From assembly GCF_012933655.1 (NCBI RefSeq), contig NZ_JABBJJ010000070.1, positions 1 to 43,172 of the forward strand: a DNA stretch of 43,172 nt. The letters are read 5' to 3'. Below the pieces are notes generated by a model. The model searched no databases, had not been told where the DNA came from, and worked only from the letters and a program-made list of their open reading frames with translations. This document shows, one piece after another, positions 34,619-43,020 of the stretch. A program made the position numbers and the translations under genes. Source of the stretch: Pyxidicoccus fallax. GTDB taxonomy: Bacteria; Myxococcota; Myxococcia; Myxococcales; Myxococcaceae. Numbering within the stretch: position 1 is the first letter of the stretch; every line of letters starts with the position of its first letter.

Positions 34619-35407
34619 TCACCCCGCGAGCGGTACGCGCTCGACGACGCGACTCTTGAGGATGAGGTCGTCGTGCGTCCGCAGGATGGCGAGCTCGTTC
34701 ACCTCGAGCTCCACGAGCACCGTGTCCCGGAAGCCGCGGAGGACACCGAAGAGCTCGTCCGCCTCGTGCACGTCGAGCTCGGAGTTGAAGCGCAGGTGGT
34801 CCGTGAGCTGCAGACAGCCGATGTAGAAGCCCGGGTGGAGCGCGTGGCCCAGGCGCGCCTGGACCGCGGTGAGGTGGTCCACCGGCTCCGGGCCGTCCGT
34901 CAGCTCGGGGTAGACGGGGAAGTACATCCGGCCGTTCTTCTTTCCCCAGAACCAGCCGCCCTTCACCTGGATGCGGAAGCGGGGGAAGCCTTCGAGCCGC
35001 TGCTTCACGAAGGGGACGATGTCCTTCTCGGGCATCCGGTCATGGAGGCCACCGCAGATGGTGTAGTGGTGCCGGTACCGGCGCTTGTCGACGATGTCCC
35101 AGGCAATCTTCCGTGCCGCGGCGGTCGTCGCGACGGCGTTCATGAAGCGATTGAACTGGGGGCTGACGGAGAAGGCGCCGAAGTCCACGAAGCCCACCAG
35201 CGAGAAGCGGGGCGCGCGGTAGGTGCCCAGCCAGTCGTAGCCGGCCTTCACGTCGAACGGCACGACGTCCGGGTGGTCGGGCCGCACCAGCGGCAGCTGC
35301 ATCAGCCGGTATTCGTAGGACAGGACGTGGTCTTCGGAAGGGCGAGGCTGCAGTTCGTTGCCCGCGCGGCGATACGCGAGCCGCTCATCCGTGGCGAAAG
35401 TCCTCAT
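34619..35407 (-). CDS. Unknown protein with a 2H-phosphoesterase-like motif, set against the cluster
   Basis: The 262-residue soluble protein lies on the reverse strand between the two coupled runs of the biosynthetic cluster. It contains an HxT element (His114-Tyr-Thr116 in RHHYTICGG) like the first motif of LigT/2'-5' RNA ligase-type 2H phosphoesterases, and ends with LEVNELAILRTHDDLILKSR, like the last strands of that fold. The second HxT is not evident (GCLQLTDHL lies where it might be), so activity is uncertain. ATG 35407 is used; a GTG six codons upstream is possible. It could hydrolyse a phosphodiester or phosphoramidate, but this is a guess. Confidence 0.45.
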   Translation of the reverse strand: MRTFATDERLAYRRAGNELQPRPSEDHVLSYEYRLMQLPLVRPDHPDVVPFDVKAGYDWLGTYRAPRFSLVGFVDFGAFSVSPQFNRFMNAVATTAAARKIAWDIVDKRRYRHHYTICGGLHDRMPEKDIVPFVKQRLEGFPRFRIQVKGGWFWGKKNGRMYFPVYPELTDGPEPVDHLTAVQARLGHALHPGFYIGCLQLTDHLRFNSELDVHEADELFGVLRGFRDTVLVELEVNELAILRTHDDLILKSRVVERVPLAG

Positions 35408-35493
35408 GCATCGAGTCCACCACACGTGGTCGGTGGCCGCAATGTGACGCCGCTCCCACCGCGGGCTCCGCGCCCGCGCGCGCGAGGTTGCTC

Positions 35494-38241
35494 ATGACGC
35501 ACCGGAATCGCGACTCCGCCACGCTTCGCCTCGTTCCTCCCCTGACTTCCGAAGCCGGCGCCGACTGCGTGGTGCGCGGCATCGGGCCGGCCCACGCGTC
35601 CATGCGCGCCTGGGCCGAGCGCGCCCTGGGCTCGCTCGCGGAGCTGAGCGGCGGAGAGCCGCTGACGCTCGCCTTCAAGGGGACGGTGCTCCTGCGGCCA
35701 CGCGTGCTCCACGCGCTGCTCCAGGGCGCCTCCGCGCTCGTCGCCACCTGGCGCGACGAGTGCCGCTTCATCCTCGGCCGGACCCACGCGGTGCGCGGCG
35801 AGCTCGAAGGCTGGGACCTCGACGAGGTGTCCCGCCGGCTGGGGCAGGGCAGGGACGTGGTGCGTGTCGAGCTGCGCGCGGGTGAGGCCGCGGAGGAGCC
35901 GCTCACACCCGTGGGCCGGCTCGTCCTCGGCGGCAAGGCACGCACGCTGGACATCCTCTCCGAGCTTCGCGGGCCGTGGCGCATCTCCCGGCCGCACATC
36001 GTGTGGGGGGAGGAGTGGGCCCTGGACCCCGATGGCGTGCTCCGCCGCGTGCGGGAGCGCTTCGGGGCGGCGCGCGTCGTCGTGCGCTCGTCGGCCTCGG
36101 CGGAGGACGCGTGGACCGCGTCGAACGCGGGGCGCTACCTCTCCGTCCTCGACGTGGACGCGCGCGATACCGAGGCGCTCGCCCGGGCCATCTCGGACGT
36201 GTTCGGCTCGTACGAGCAGGGGGCGGAGTCCGAGCACGTCTTCCTCCAGGACTACATCCATCCGGTGGAGGAGAGCGGCGTGTTGATGACGCGGCATCCG
36301 GAGACGCTCGCCCCGTACTGGGTGGTGGCGTCGGACCGTCACAGCGGACGCACGGACCAGATCACCTCCGGGGCCTCGGAGAACCACTCCTCCGCGTACG
36401 TGGAGCACGGTGCTCCCGCGGCGATGCTCCAGGGCTCGCTCCGCCGCGTCGTCGACGTGGGCCGTGAGCTGGTGGAACTCACCGGCGTGGACGCGCTGGA
36501 CATCGAGTTCGCGATGGCGGGCGGGGACTTCCACCTCCTCCAGGTGCGTCCCATCGCCGAGGGCACCGTGCCCCGCGAGGACCGCGAGGTCCGCCGCGCG
36601 AGGCTCCTCACGGACGCCTGCACGGCGCACCAAGCGCTCATCCTGCCGGAGCGCCCCGTCGTCGGTGACGGGCCCGTCTACAGCACGATGACGGACTGGA
36701 ACCCCGCCGAGATGATTGGCCGGCGTCCGCTCCCGCTCGCCCGCTCTCTCTATGGGCGGCTCATCACGGACGAGACCTGGGCCACCCAGCGCGCCGAGTA
36801 CGGGTACCGCGACCTGCGCGGGGTTCCCCTCCTGCGGGACTTCGCCGGGCACGCCTACGTCGACGTGCGGGCCTCCCTCAACTCCTTCATCCCGGCCGTC
36901 ACGCCCGCGCACGTGGCGGACACCCTCGTGTCCCTCCAGCTCGCCCGGCTCGCCGAGGACCCGAGGCTGCACGACAAGGTGGAGTTCGACATCGCAGACA
37001 CGTGCACCACCCTCGGACTGCGCGAGCGGCTCCGGCGGCGCTACCTCCCCGCGGTGGAGGAAGCGGAGCTGGACGCGCTGGTCGCCGCGCTGCGGGACAT
37101 CACGCTCGGAGGACTGCGCGACCTGCCGGTGCAGCTGGGCCGCATCGAGCGGCTGCGTGCCGCGCCGTTCGGGCCAGGCTTCGGAGGCGGGCTCGGTCCC
37201 GTGCTCGCGCACCTGCGGGAACTCGGCACGCTCCCGTTCGCGCACCTGGCGCGCACGGCGTTCGTGGTGACAGCGATGCTCAAGAGCTTCGTGCGCGAGG
37301 GCATCCTCGACGCGGGGGAGCAGCGCGAGGTGCTCCAGCGAATCCGGACCGTGGCCGGGCAGCTCCAGGCGGACGCGCTCCGCGTGAAGCGGGGCGAGCT
37401 GGGCCTCGACGTGCTCGTCGCGGAGTACGGACACCTTCGCCCGGGCACCTACGACATCCGCGTGCCGCGCTACGCCACGGACCCCGAGCGCTACTTCGGT
37501 CCGCTCATCTCCGGCGGCGAGGCGCTCCCCCGGCACGAGGAGCCGCTGTCGCGGAGCCTCCACGAGCGCATCGGCGCGGGCCTGCGCGAGGCCGGCCTGG
37601 AGATGTCGAGCGAGGCGTTCCTCGGACACCTCGAAGCGGCCATCGCGGGCCGTGAGTACGGCAAGCACGTCTTCACCCGCACGCTCAGCGGCGTGCTGGA
37701 GCACATCGCCACGTGGGGTGAGTTGCTGGGGCTCGGCCGGGACGCGCTCGCGTATCTCTCGCTGGAACAGGTGGAGGCCGCCATGGCGCTGCCAGCGGAC
37801 GCGGCGCGGAGCCGGTGCCGCGCCGCCATCGACGAGGCCCGCGAGCAGGCCGCCGCCATCGACCTCATCGAGCTGCCCGACGTGGTCGGCCGCACGTCCC
37901 ACCTGCTCGTCCACGTGAGCTGCGACGAGCAGCCCCTCTTCGTCACCCGGGAGTGCGTGCGCGCACCCGTGCTCGTGGCGGACGGGCTGCCGGACCCGGA
38001 GCGCGTGCGCGGCATCATCGTGCTGCTGGAGCGCGCGGACCCCGGCTACGACAGCCTGCTCGCGCTTGGCGTCGCCGGCATCGTCACGGCGTACGGTGGC
38101 GCCAACTCGCACATGGCCGTGCGGTGCACGGAGATGCGGATTCCCGCGGCCATCGGCGTGGGTCGTGAGCAGCTCCGGCGGCTCGCGAGTGGCCGGACGA
38201 TGACCCTGGACTGCGGGGGGCGCAGGCTCGTCCATGAGTGA
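35494..38241 (+). CDS. PEP-synthase-like N-P bond-forming kinase, Cj1418-type glutamine kinase
   Basis: The 915-residue protein combines an ATP-grasp region like PEP synthase (VVVRSSASAED around 195-205; ESGVLMTRHPETLAPYWVV; FHLLQVRPIAEGT), a central segment (DWNPAEMIGRRPLPLARSL from 401, then RASLNSFIPAVTP) and a C-terminal swivelling phospho-His domain (GGANSHMAVR, His873). The central signature matches Campylobacter jejuni Cj1418, which uses ATP to phosphorylate the amide nitrogen of L-glutamine. It differs from Cj1418-like proteins, as I recall them, by an extra ~150-residue N-terminal region of unknown role. ATG 35494 follows GAGG at six bases. It overlaps the amidotransferase gene by eight bases, matching the Cj1417/Cj1416 partnership. 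Confidence 0.8.
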   Translation: MTHRNRDSATLRLVPPLTSEAGADCVVRGIGPAHASMRAWAERALGSLAELSGGEPLTLAFKGTVLLRPRVLHALLQGASALVATWRDECRFILGRTHAVRGELEGWDLDEVSRRLGQGRDVVRVELRAGEAAEEPLTPVGRLVLGGKARTLDILSELRGPWRISRPHIVWGEEWALDPDGVLRRVRERFGAARVVVRSSASAEDAWTASNAGRYLSVLDVDARDTEALARAISDVFGSYEQGAESEHVFLQDYIHPVEESGVLMTRHPETLAPYWVVASDRHSGRTDQITSGASENHSSAYVEHGAPAAMLQGSLRRVVDVGRELVELTGVDALDIEFAMAGGDFHLLQVRPIAEGTVPREDREVRRARLLTDACTAHQALILPERPVVGDGPVYSTMTDWNPAEMIGRRPLPLARSLYGRLITDETWATQRAEYGYRDLRGVPLLRDFAGHAYVDVRASLNSFIPAVTPAHVADTLVSLQLARLAEDPRLHDKVEFDIADTCTTLGLRERLRRRYLPAVEEAELDALVAALRDITLGGLRDLPVQLGRIERLRAAPFGPGFGGGLGPVLAHLRELGTLPFAHLARTAFVVTAMLKSFVREGILDAGEQREVLQRIRTVAGQLQADALRVKRGELGLDVLVAEYGHLRPGTYDIRVPRYATDPERYFGPLISGGEALPRHEEPLSRSLHERIGAGLREAGLEMSSEAFLGHLEAAIAGREYGKHVFTRTLSGVLEHIATWGELLGLGRDALAYLSLEQVEAAMALPADAARSRCRAAIDEAREQAAAIDLIELPDVVGRTSHLLVHVSCDEQPLFVTRECVRAPVLVADGLPDPERVRGIIVLLERADPGYDSLLALGVAGIVTAYGGANSHMAVRCTEMRIPAAIGVGREQLRRLASGRTMTLDCGGRRLVHE

Positions 38242-38860
38242 GCGCATCGTCCTCGTCACCCAGCGCAGCGACCGCGTCCCGGGCCGTCCGGAGGTTCGCG
38301 ATGCGCTCGAGGCGTCCTGGGCCGCGTGTCTCTGGGAATCGGGCTGGGTGCCGTTCCCCGCGGTGAACGTGCCCGGCGCGGCGGCGGCGCAGTTCGAGGC
38401 GCTCCGCCCGCGGCTCGTCATCCTCACTGGCGGCAACGACGCGCCGGGCACGGGGGAGGACCGCGTCCCCATGCGGGACGAGACGGAGTCCGTTTTGATG
38501 TCACTCGCCGCCCGGACGGGGACGCCGCTGCTCGGCGTGTGCCGGGGCGCGCAGATGCTCGCGCTCGCCGCGGGGATGCGGCTCGTGCGCGTCGAGTCCC
38601 ACGTGCGCGTGCGCCACGGGCTGGTAGGCCCGCTCGTCGACGGCTGGCGAGGCCCGGCGGAAGTCGCGAGCTTCCACCACTGGGGCATCGAGGAAGGCTC
38701 CGTCCCTCGGGGATGGGACGTCCTCGCGCGCTCGGAGGACGGCGGGGTGGAGGCCTTCGCGAGCGCGGACCGGCCGTCGCTCGGCATCCTCTGGCACCCC
38801 GAGCGCGAGCCCCGACACCTTCCCGCAGTACTCGAATACCTGGAGGCGCGTTACCCGTGA
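38234..38860 (+). CDS. Class I glutamine amidotransferase-like hydrolase, Cj1417-type
   Basis: The 208-residue product has the class I amidotransferase triad: Cys103 in LLGVCRGAQML, and His188 and Glu190 in GILWHPERE. Other landmarks are VILTGGNDAPG and VASFHHWGI. The start (VTQRSDRVPGRPEVRDALEASW) and end resemble Cj1417, which removes the gamma-glutamyl group from CDP-L-glutamine and leaves CDP-phosphoramidate, a bare P-NH2 group. It is thus better seen as a gamma-glutamyl hydrolase than as an ammonia donor, since no synthetase partner is fused or adjacent. It overlaps the kinase gene by eight bases and the next gene by four. Confidence 0.8.
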   Translation: MSERIVLVTQRSDRVPGRPEVRDALEASWAACLWESGWVPFPAVNVPGAAAAQFEALRPRLVILTGGNDAPGTGEDRVPMRDETESVLMSLAARTGTPLLGVCRGAQMLALAAGMRLVRVESHVRVRHGLVGPLVDGWRGPAEVASFHHWGIEEGSVPRGWDVLARSEDGGVEAFASADRPSLGILWHPEREPRHLPAVLEYLEARYP

Positions 38861-39630
38861 GAGCAATCATCCTGGCCGCGGGGCTTGGAACCCGCATGGG
38901 ACCGTTGGCGGCGAACCGGCCGAAGTGTCTCGTCGAGCTGGCGGGAGCACCGCTGCTCGACCATCAGCTCGCCGTGTACAAGCACTTCGGCGTCGACGTG
39001 ACGGTGATGGCCGGCGCGTACCCCGACCAGATACGCACCGGGCGCGACGTGCGCGTCGTGGTGAACCCCGCGTACACCACCGGCAACATGGTCTCCACGC
39101 TGCGCTTCAGCCTGCCCGTGGTGCCACGGACCGAGCCAGTCCTCGTCGCCTACGGAGACATCGTCTTCTCGCGTGAGGTGCTCGGCGCGATGCTGGCCGC
39201 GTCCCGCGACATCGACGTCGCCATCGACCGGCAGTGGCGCCGCCTCTGGGAGCTCCGGATGGAGGACCCCACGACGGACTGCGAGTCGCTGCGCCTCGAC
39301 GGGGAGCGCATCGTCGACATCGGCTCGCGGGTGCGCTCGGTGGCGGAGGTGCAGGGGCAGTACATCGGGCTGCTGCGCTTCGGGCCCGGTGTCCTGCACG
39401 CGCTCTACGAGCGCTTCGACCGCCGCGTGGCGGAGGACCCCCGGTACTGGAACACCTCGATGACGGCCTTCCTGCAGGACCTCATCTCCGACGGAGTGGC
39501 CATTCACGCCGTGCCCATCTCGTCCGGCTGGCTCGAGGTGGACAACGGAGAGGACCTGCGCCGGTACACCGAGGCACACGCCTCGGGCGCGCTGGCGCAC
39601 TTCTGGGCTCCCACGGCGGCCGCCCGCTGA
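38857..39630 (+). CDS. Nucleotidyltransferase (CTP:phosphoglutamine cytidylyltransferase-like, Cj1416-type)
   Basis: The 257-residue Rossmann-like NTP transferase starts with AIILAAGLGTRMGPLAANRP and KCLVEL (3-28), the nucleotide-binding loop with catalytic Arg/Lys. It also has VNPAYTTGNMVSTL, a phrase shared with phosphocholine cytidylyltransferase-type enzymes, and YGDIVF with a metal-binding Asp. Its neighbours strongly suggest the Cj1416 role: coupling phosphoglutamine with CTP to give CDP-L-glutamine. The nucleotide used here is not proven. The start is GTG 38857, overlapping the previous stop (GTGA). Confidence 0.8.
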   Translation: MRAIILAAGLGTRMGPLAANRPKCLVELAGAPLLDHQLAVYKHFGVDVTVMAGAYPDQIRTGRDVRVVVNPAYTTGNMVSTLRFSLPVVPRTEPVLVAYGDIVFSREVLGAMLAASRDIDVAIDRQWRRLWELRMEDPTTDCESLRLDGERIVDIGSRVRSVAEVQGQYIGLLRFGPGVLHALYERFDRRVAEDPRYWNTSMTAFLQDLISDGVAIHAVPISSGWLEVDNGEDLRRYTEAHASGALAHFWAPTAAAR

Positions 39631-39633
39631 ACC

Positions 39634-40149
39634 TCAGATGAGGCGCACCTGGGGCCCCGCCGCGTCCTGCAGCAGTGAGAAGCCGGAGCGGTAGCGCTCC
39701 TGGATGTCTGGGACGGAGGTCAGCGCGCGGAGGGCCTCGTCCCAGCCCGGCCAGGTGAGGCGCTCGGAGCGCACGGCTTCGGGGTAGGGCGCGCCATCCG
39801 TGAGGTGGAAGTGCACCTGCCCGACGTCCTGCCGGGGCCCCGCGTTGACGAGCACCGCGGAGGGCGTCCGCTGCCGCGCGCTGGCGATGAGCGCGAAGAG
39901 GCTGTCACGCAGCTCGGCATGGCGCGGATGCGCGAGCGCGAAGATGTCCGGGACACCGCGCAGCGGAACGGCGATGTGGTGGAAGGTGCCGTAGCACGGG
40001 CGCGGGTGGCGATAGATGGTGGCGAGCCCTCCGCGCTCCACGGCGGTGAGCGGCAGGAGCCGGTCCGCATGCGCGAAGCCGAAGCGCACCAGGGAACCCG
40101 AGGCGGGAGTCCTCGCCATCCGGAACGCCAGCTGTTTCAGGGTTGCCAT
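39634..40149 (-). CDS. HIT-family-like protein with altered triad
   Basis: The 171-residue protein matches the C-terminal half of the histidine-triad fold: GTFHHIAVPLRGVPDIFAL, VNAGPRQDVG, then QVHFHL. Against HxHxH the first His is Gln111, while His113 (nucleophile position) and His115 remain. HINT-type members hydrolyse nucleoside 5'-phosphoramidates, and HIT proteins can give immunity to nucleotide-phosphoramidate antibiotics of the microcin C type. That fits a place beside a phosphoramidate-type cluster, only three bases from it and convergent. Activity with the changed first His is uncertain; a non-catalytic role is possible. ATG 40149 follows GAAGGG. Confidence 0.6.
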   Translation of the reverse strand: MATLKQLAFRMARTPASGSLVRFGFAHADRLLPLTAVERGGLATIYRHPRPCYGTFHHIAVPLRGVPDIFALAHPRHAELRDSLFALIASARQRTPSAVLVNAGPRQDVGQVHFHLTDGAPYPEAVRSERLTWPGWDEALRALTSVPDIQERYRSGFSLLQDAAGPQVRLI

Positions 40150-40343
40150 GCGTGCCCTTCGCTCGTGTGTCTGTGTTACGCGGTTGAGTGCGCGGTTCTA
40201 CATGGCGGCGCCACGGGGAGACAACTCCTCCACGGGAGGGGCGCACGCGCACACCGAGGACGACGGACCACGTCGGCCCACCTTCGAAGATGGCAGTGGG
40301 GTGCGGTATGTTTGGCTGAACCCCAGCAGCTGGAGACGCGGCG

Positions 40344-41690
40344 ATGCGAGCGCGGAAATTCCTTCTGGGCATTCCCGTGGGAGGCCTGCTGCTGACGGCG
40401 GCGTGGGCCGTCCCTGGCTGGCGCTCGAATGAGCTCGTGCTGGGCGACCTCCCCGTCGCGGCGGAGCCGGGAGAGGAACTCCAGGGCGGAGCCACGACGG
40501 TGCCGGCCTCGGGAAGGACGTCGTTCGGGCGCTCGCCCGCGAACATGTACCGGGCGCGCTGGCCGTACTTCCACAAGGGCAAGGGCGTGTTCGACCGTGA
40601 CTGGCTCGACCCGAAGTTCGCGCCCGTCCGGGTGGGGCCGCTCTTCAGCGCCGCCTCGTGCACGACGTGTCACGACAGGGATGGGCGCGGACAGCCTCCG
40701 TCCTCGCTGGTCTTCCAGCTGAGCGGTCCGGAGGGGCAGGGGGCTCATCCGCTGTACGGCGTGCAGCTCGACCCGCGAGGCGTGGAGGGGACGCAGGCGG
40801 AGGGCCAGGCCGTGGTGGCCTACGACGAGGTGCCGGGCGAGTTCGCGGATGGCGCGCCGTTCTCCCTGCTGCGGCCGCGCTACACGTTCGAGGAGTTGTC
40901 ACGGGGGCCACTGGGGCAGGGCGCGCGTTTCTCTCCGAGGGTGTCTCCCGCGGTCTTCGGGCTGGGACTGCTGGAGGCGATACCGGAGGAGACCCTCCTG
41001 GCCCTGGCCGACCCAGAGGACGCGAACGGGGACGGAATCTCGGGGCGCCCCAACTACGTCGAGGACGACGTGGAGCGGCGTCCGAAGCTGGGCCGCTTCG
41101 GGTGGAAGGCCAACCAGCCCTCGGTGCAGCAGCAGGTGACGCATGCGCTCTTCGCTGACATGGGGCTGACCACGAGCCTGCTGCGGGACGGGCCCGGGGA
41201 ACCCGAGCTGGGGGGGCAGGAGTTGGATGCGCTGGTGTTCTACACGCGGCTCCTCGCCGTGCCGAAGCGGAGGGACTGGGACGCGCCCCAGGTGCTACGG
41301 GGCAAGGCGGTCTTCCGCGCCATCGGGTGCGGCGGATGCCACGTCTCCGGTCCGCTGGAGACCGGAGACGTGCCCGACCTCCCGGAGCTGTCGCGGCAGA
41401 AGCTCTACCCGTACACGGACCTGCTGCTGCACGACATGGGCGAAGGGCTCGCGGACGGCCGCCCGGATGGGCTCGCCAGCGGGAGTGAGTGGCGCACACC
41501 TCCGCTGTGGGGAATCGGGCTGGTGGAGGTGGTGAACGGCCACACGCGCTATCTGCACGACGGCCGGGCACGCAATCTCGAAGAGGCGGTGCTGTGGCAC
41601 GGCGGCGAGGCCGCGCCGGCACGCGAGCGTTACGTCCGCCTGCCCTTGGAGGACCGTGAGGCGATGCTCGCGTTCCTCAGGTCGCTCTGA
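40344..41690 (+). CDS. Di-haem oxidoreductase family protein (secreted cytochrome c)
   Basis: The 448-residue product has a signal peptide (FLLGIPVGGLLLTAAWA) and two haem-attachment motifs: CTTCH at 106-110 and CGGCH at 329-333. The fold phrases MYRARWPYFHKGKGVFDRDW, DANGDGISGRPN and LGRFGWKANQPSVQQQV are typical of the di-haem oxidoreductase (DHOR, once called thiol oxidoreductase) family, often found in iron- or metal-linked loci. It would act in the periplasm; its partner is unknown. ATG 40344 has GGAG eight bases upstream. The 194-base gap before it, shared with the divergent HIT-like gene, shows no clear promoter boxes. Confidence 0.9.
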   Translation: MRARKFLLGIPVGGLLLTAAWAVPGWRSNELVLGDLPVAAEPGEELQGGATTVPASGRTSFGRSPANMYRARWPYFHKGKGVFDRDWLDPKFAPVRVGPLFSAASCTTCHDRDGRGQPPSSLVFQLSGPEGQGAHPLYGVQLDPRGVEGTQAEGQAVVAYDEVPGEFADGAPFSLLRPRYTFEELSRGPLGQGARFSPRVSPAVFGLGLLEAIPEETLLALADPEDANGDGISGRPNYVEDDVERRPKLGRFGWKANQPSVQQQVTHALFADMGLTTSLLRDGPGEPELGGQELDALVFYTRLLAVPKRRDWDAPQVLRGKAVFRAIGCGGCHVSGPLETGDVPDLPELSRQKLYPYTDLLLHDMGEGLADGRPDGLASGSEWRTPPLWGIGLVEVVNGHTRYLHDGRARNLEEAVLWHGGEAAPARERYVRLPLEDREAMLAFLRSL

Positions 41691-41791
41691 CGCGCTCGGC
41701 GGAATATTTGAGATACATGGCTCGTGTTTCTTTGCGTCGGCCTGGGCTGCTAGTGTTTGTCGCGCCTCACACCCCAAACGCAGAGGAGTCC

Positions 41792-42961
41792 ATGAGAACG
41801 AACATCCTGAAGTGGATGACGGTGGCGGCGTGCTTCACAAGCACGGTGGCCACCGCGCAGGACGTCGGGGAAGTCCATGTCTGGCATTCGCTCGGCGGCC
41901 CGGCCGAGCAGGCCTTCGTGGAGGCGGTGGACGCGTACCAGGGCAACAGCGGCAACGAGGTGGTGGTCTCCCAGTTCTCGTCCCAGCAGGAGCTCTACCA
42001 GGCGCTGCAGGTGGCACGTCAGTCCGGCGCGCTCCCGGACGTGCTGCTGGGCAACCACACCATGGTTCCCGAGCTGCTGGAGGACGGGCTCATCAACGCC
42101 TACTGCCTGCCGGGCGAGTGTCCCGAGTGCGAGTCGGCGAACCCGCCGCGCTGGTGCGCCTACGCCTCCAACGGCTTCTACGGGGACTACGAGGGCAGCT
42201 TCGAGGCGACGATGATTCCCGAGCTGGAGATGTCGCCCGCGCGCTGCCTGATGGACGACTGCGGCGAGTGCCAGCAGTCGGGCATCGCCCGCCCGCAGTA
42301 TTGCGACTACGTGGCGGACAGCGGCGGCGCGCGGCTCGACATGATTCAGGCGAGCTTCTCCATGTGGCACCCCGGGTACCGGTGGCCCTTCCCGATTGGC
42401 ATTCCCTGGTGGTGGGAGTACCTCTCGGTGGGCTTCGACCGCTACCGCCTGGACATGTACGGCCTGGAGATTCCCACCAACATCTCCACGGCGCAGGAGA
42501 TTCTCTCCATGAATCAGGCCGGCTATCTGTGGGACTACGACGGTGAGTGGTGCGGCACGCCTCCGCGCCGCATCAAGGTGCCCGGCTGGGTGAACGAGGT
42601 GATGGGCTCCTCTCCCGACCCCATTCCCGCGTATGAGGCGGACCTCTTCGTCGTTCCCTCGTCCCAGCTCGCCTCGCTGATGGATGAGGTGCCCGGACTG
42701 GAGGTCGCCACCCTGGAGGACCACCGTCCGCAGGTCATCGTGGATGGCGCGTTCGTGCTGTCCACGACGCAGAACCGGAGCGCCTCGCTCGACTTCGCGT
42801 ACGAGCTGGCCAACCCGGACTTCCAGCTCCAGAGCATCGACGGGACGAGCCTCCTGCCCGCGCACGGGCAGGCCTTCGGCGCGACGGAGGGCCTGGTGCC
42901 CGGGCTTCGCGACGCGGCCCTGACGGGTGCGCTCGCTCCGACGTACACCCAGGCGCAGTAG
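41792..42961 (+). CDS. Orphan extracellular solute-binding protein with Cys-rich insertion
   Basis: The 389-residue product has a signal peptide (ILKWMTVAACFTSTVATAQ) and the start of a family 1 solute-binding protein (VHVWHSLGGPAEQAFVEAVDAY, then LPDVLLGNHTMVPEL). At about 105-180 it carries an insertion with eight or more Cys (CLPGECPEC, MDDCGECQQ), suggesting disulfides. A Trp-rich segment (WPFPIGIPWWWEY) may line the ligand site. No ABC permease or ATPase adjoins it, so it may bind or process its ligand outside the cell without importing it. ATG 41792 follows GAGGAG. Ligand unknown; a sugar or small cofactor is possible. Confidence 0.75.
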   Translation: MRTNILKWMTVAACFTSTVATAQDVGEVHVWHSLGGPAEQAFVEAVDAYQGNSGNEVVVSQFSSQQELYQALQVARQSGALPDVLLGNHTMVPELLEDGLINAYCLPGECPECESANPPRWCAYASNGFYGDYEGSFEATMIPELEMSPARCLMDDCGECQQSGIARPQYCDYVADSGGARLDMIQASFSMWHPGYRWPFPIGIPWWWEYLSVGFDRYRLDMYGLEIPTNISTAQEILSMNQAGYLWDYDGEWCGTPPRRIKVPGWVNEVMGSSPDPIPAYEADLFVVPSSQLASLMDEVPGLEVATLEDHRPQVIVDGAFVLSTTQNRSASLDFAYELANPDFQLQSIDGTSLLPAHGQAFGATEGLVPGLRDAALTGALAPTYTQAQ

Positions 42962-42968
42962 TTCGCAT

Positions 42969-43005
42969 CGGACCTCCGCCTCGATTCAAGCGGGGCGGAG
43001 GTCCG
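42969..43005. terminator. Strong hairpin between convergent genes
   Basis: CGGACCTCCGCC (42969-42980) and GGCGGAGGTCCG (42994-43005) form a perfect 12-bp stem with a 13-base loop. It lies eight bases after the solute-binding protein stop and about 15 bases after the end of the convergent partial gene, so it probably ends transcription from both sides. There is no T tract. Confidence 0.65.
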
Positions 43006-43020
43006 TCCTGCTGGCGCCCC

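Noticed and set aside
35404..38787. A reverse-strand open frame of over 1,100 codons opposite the glutamine-kinase-like gene
   Set aside because: Low-complexity composition and no motifs, whereas the forward frame has clear ATP-grasp and phospho-His domains.
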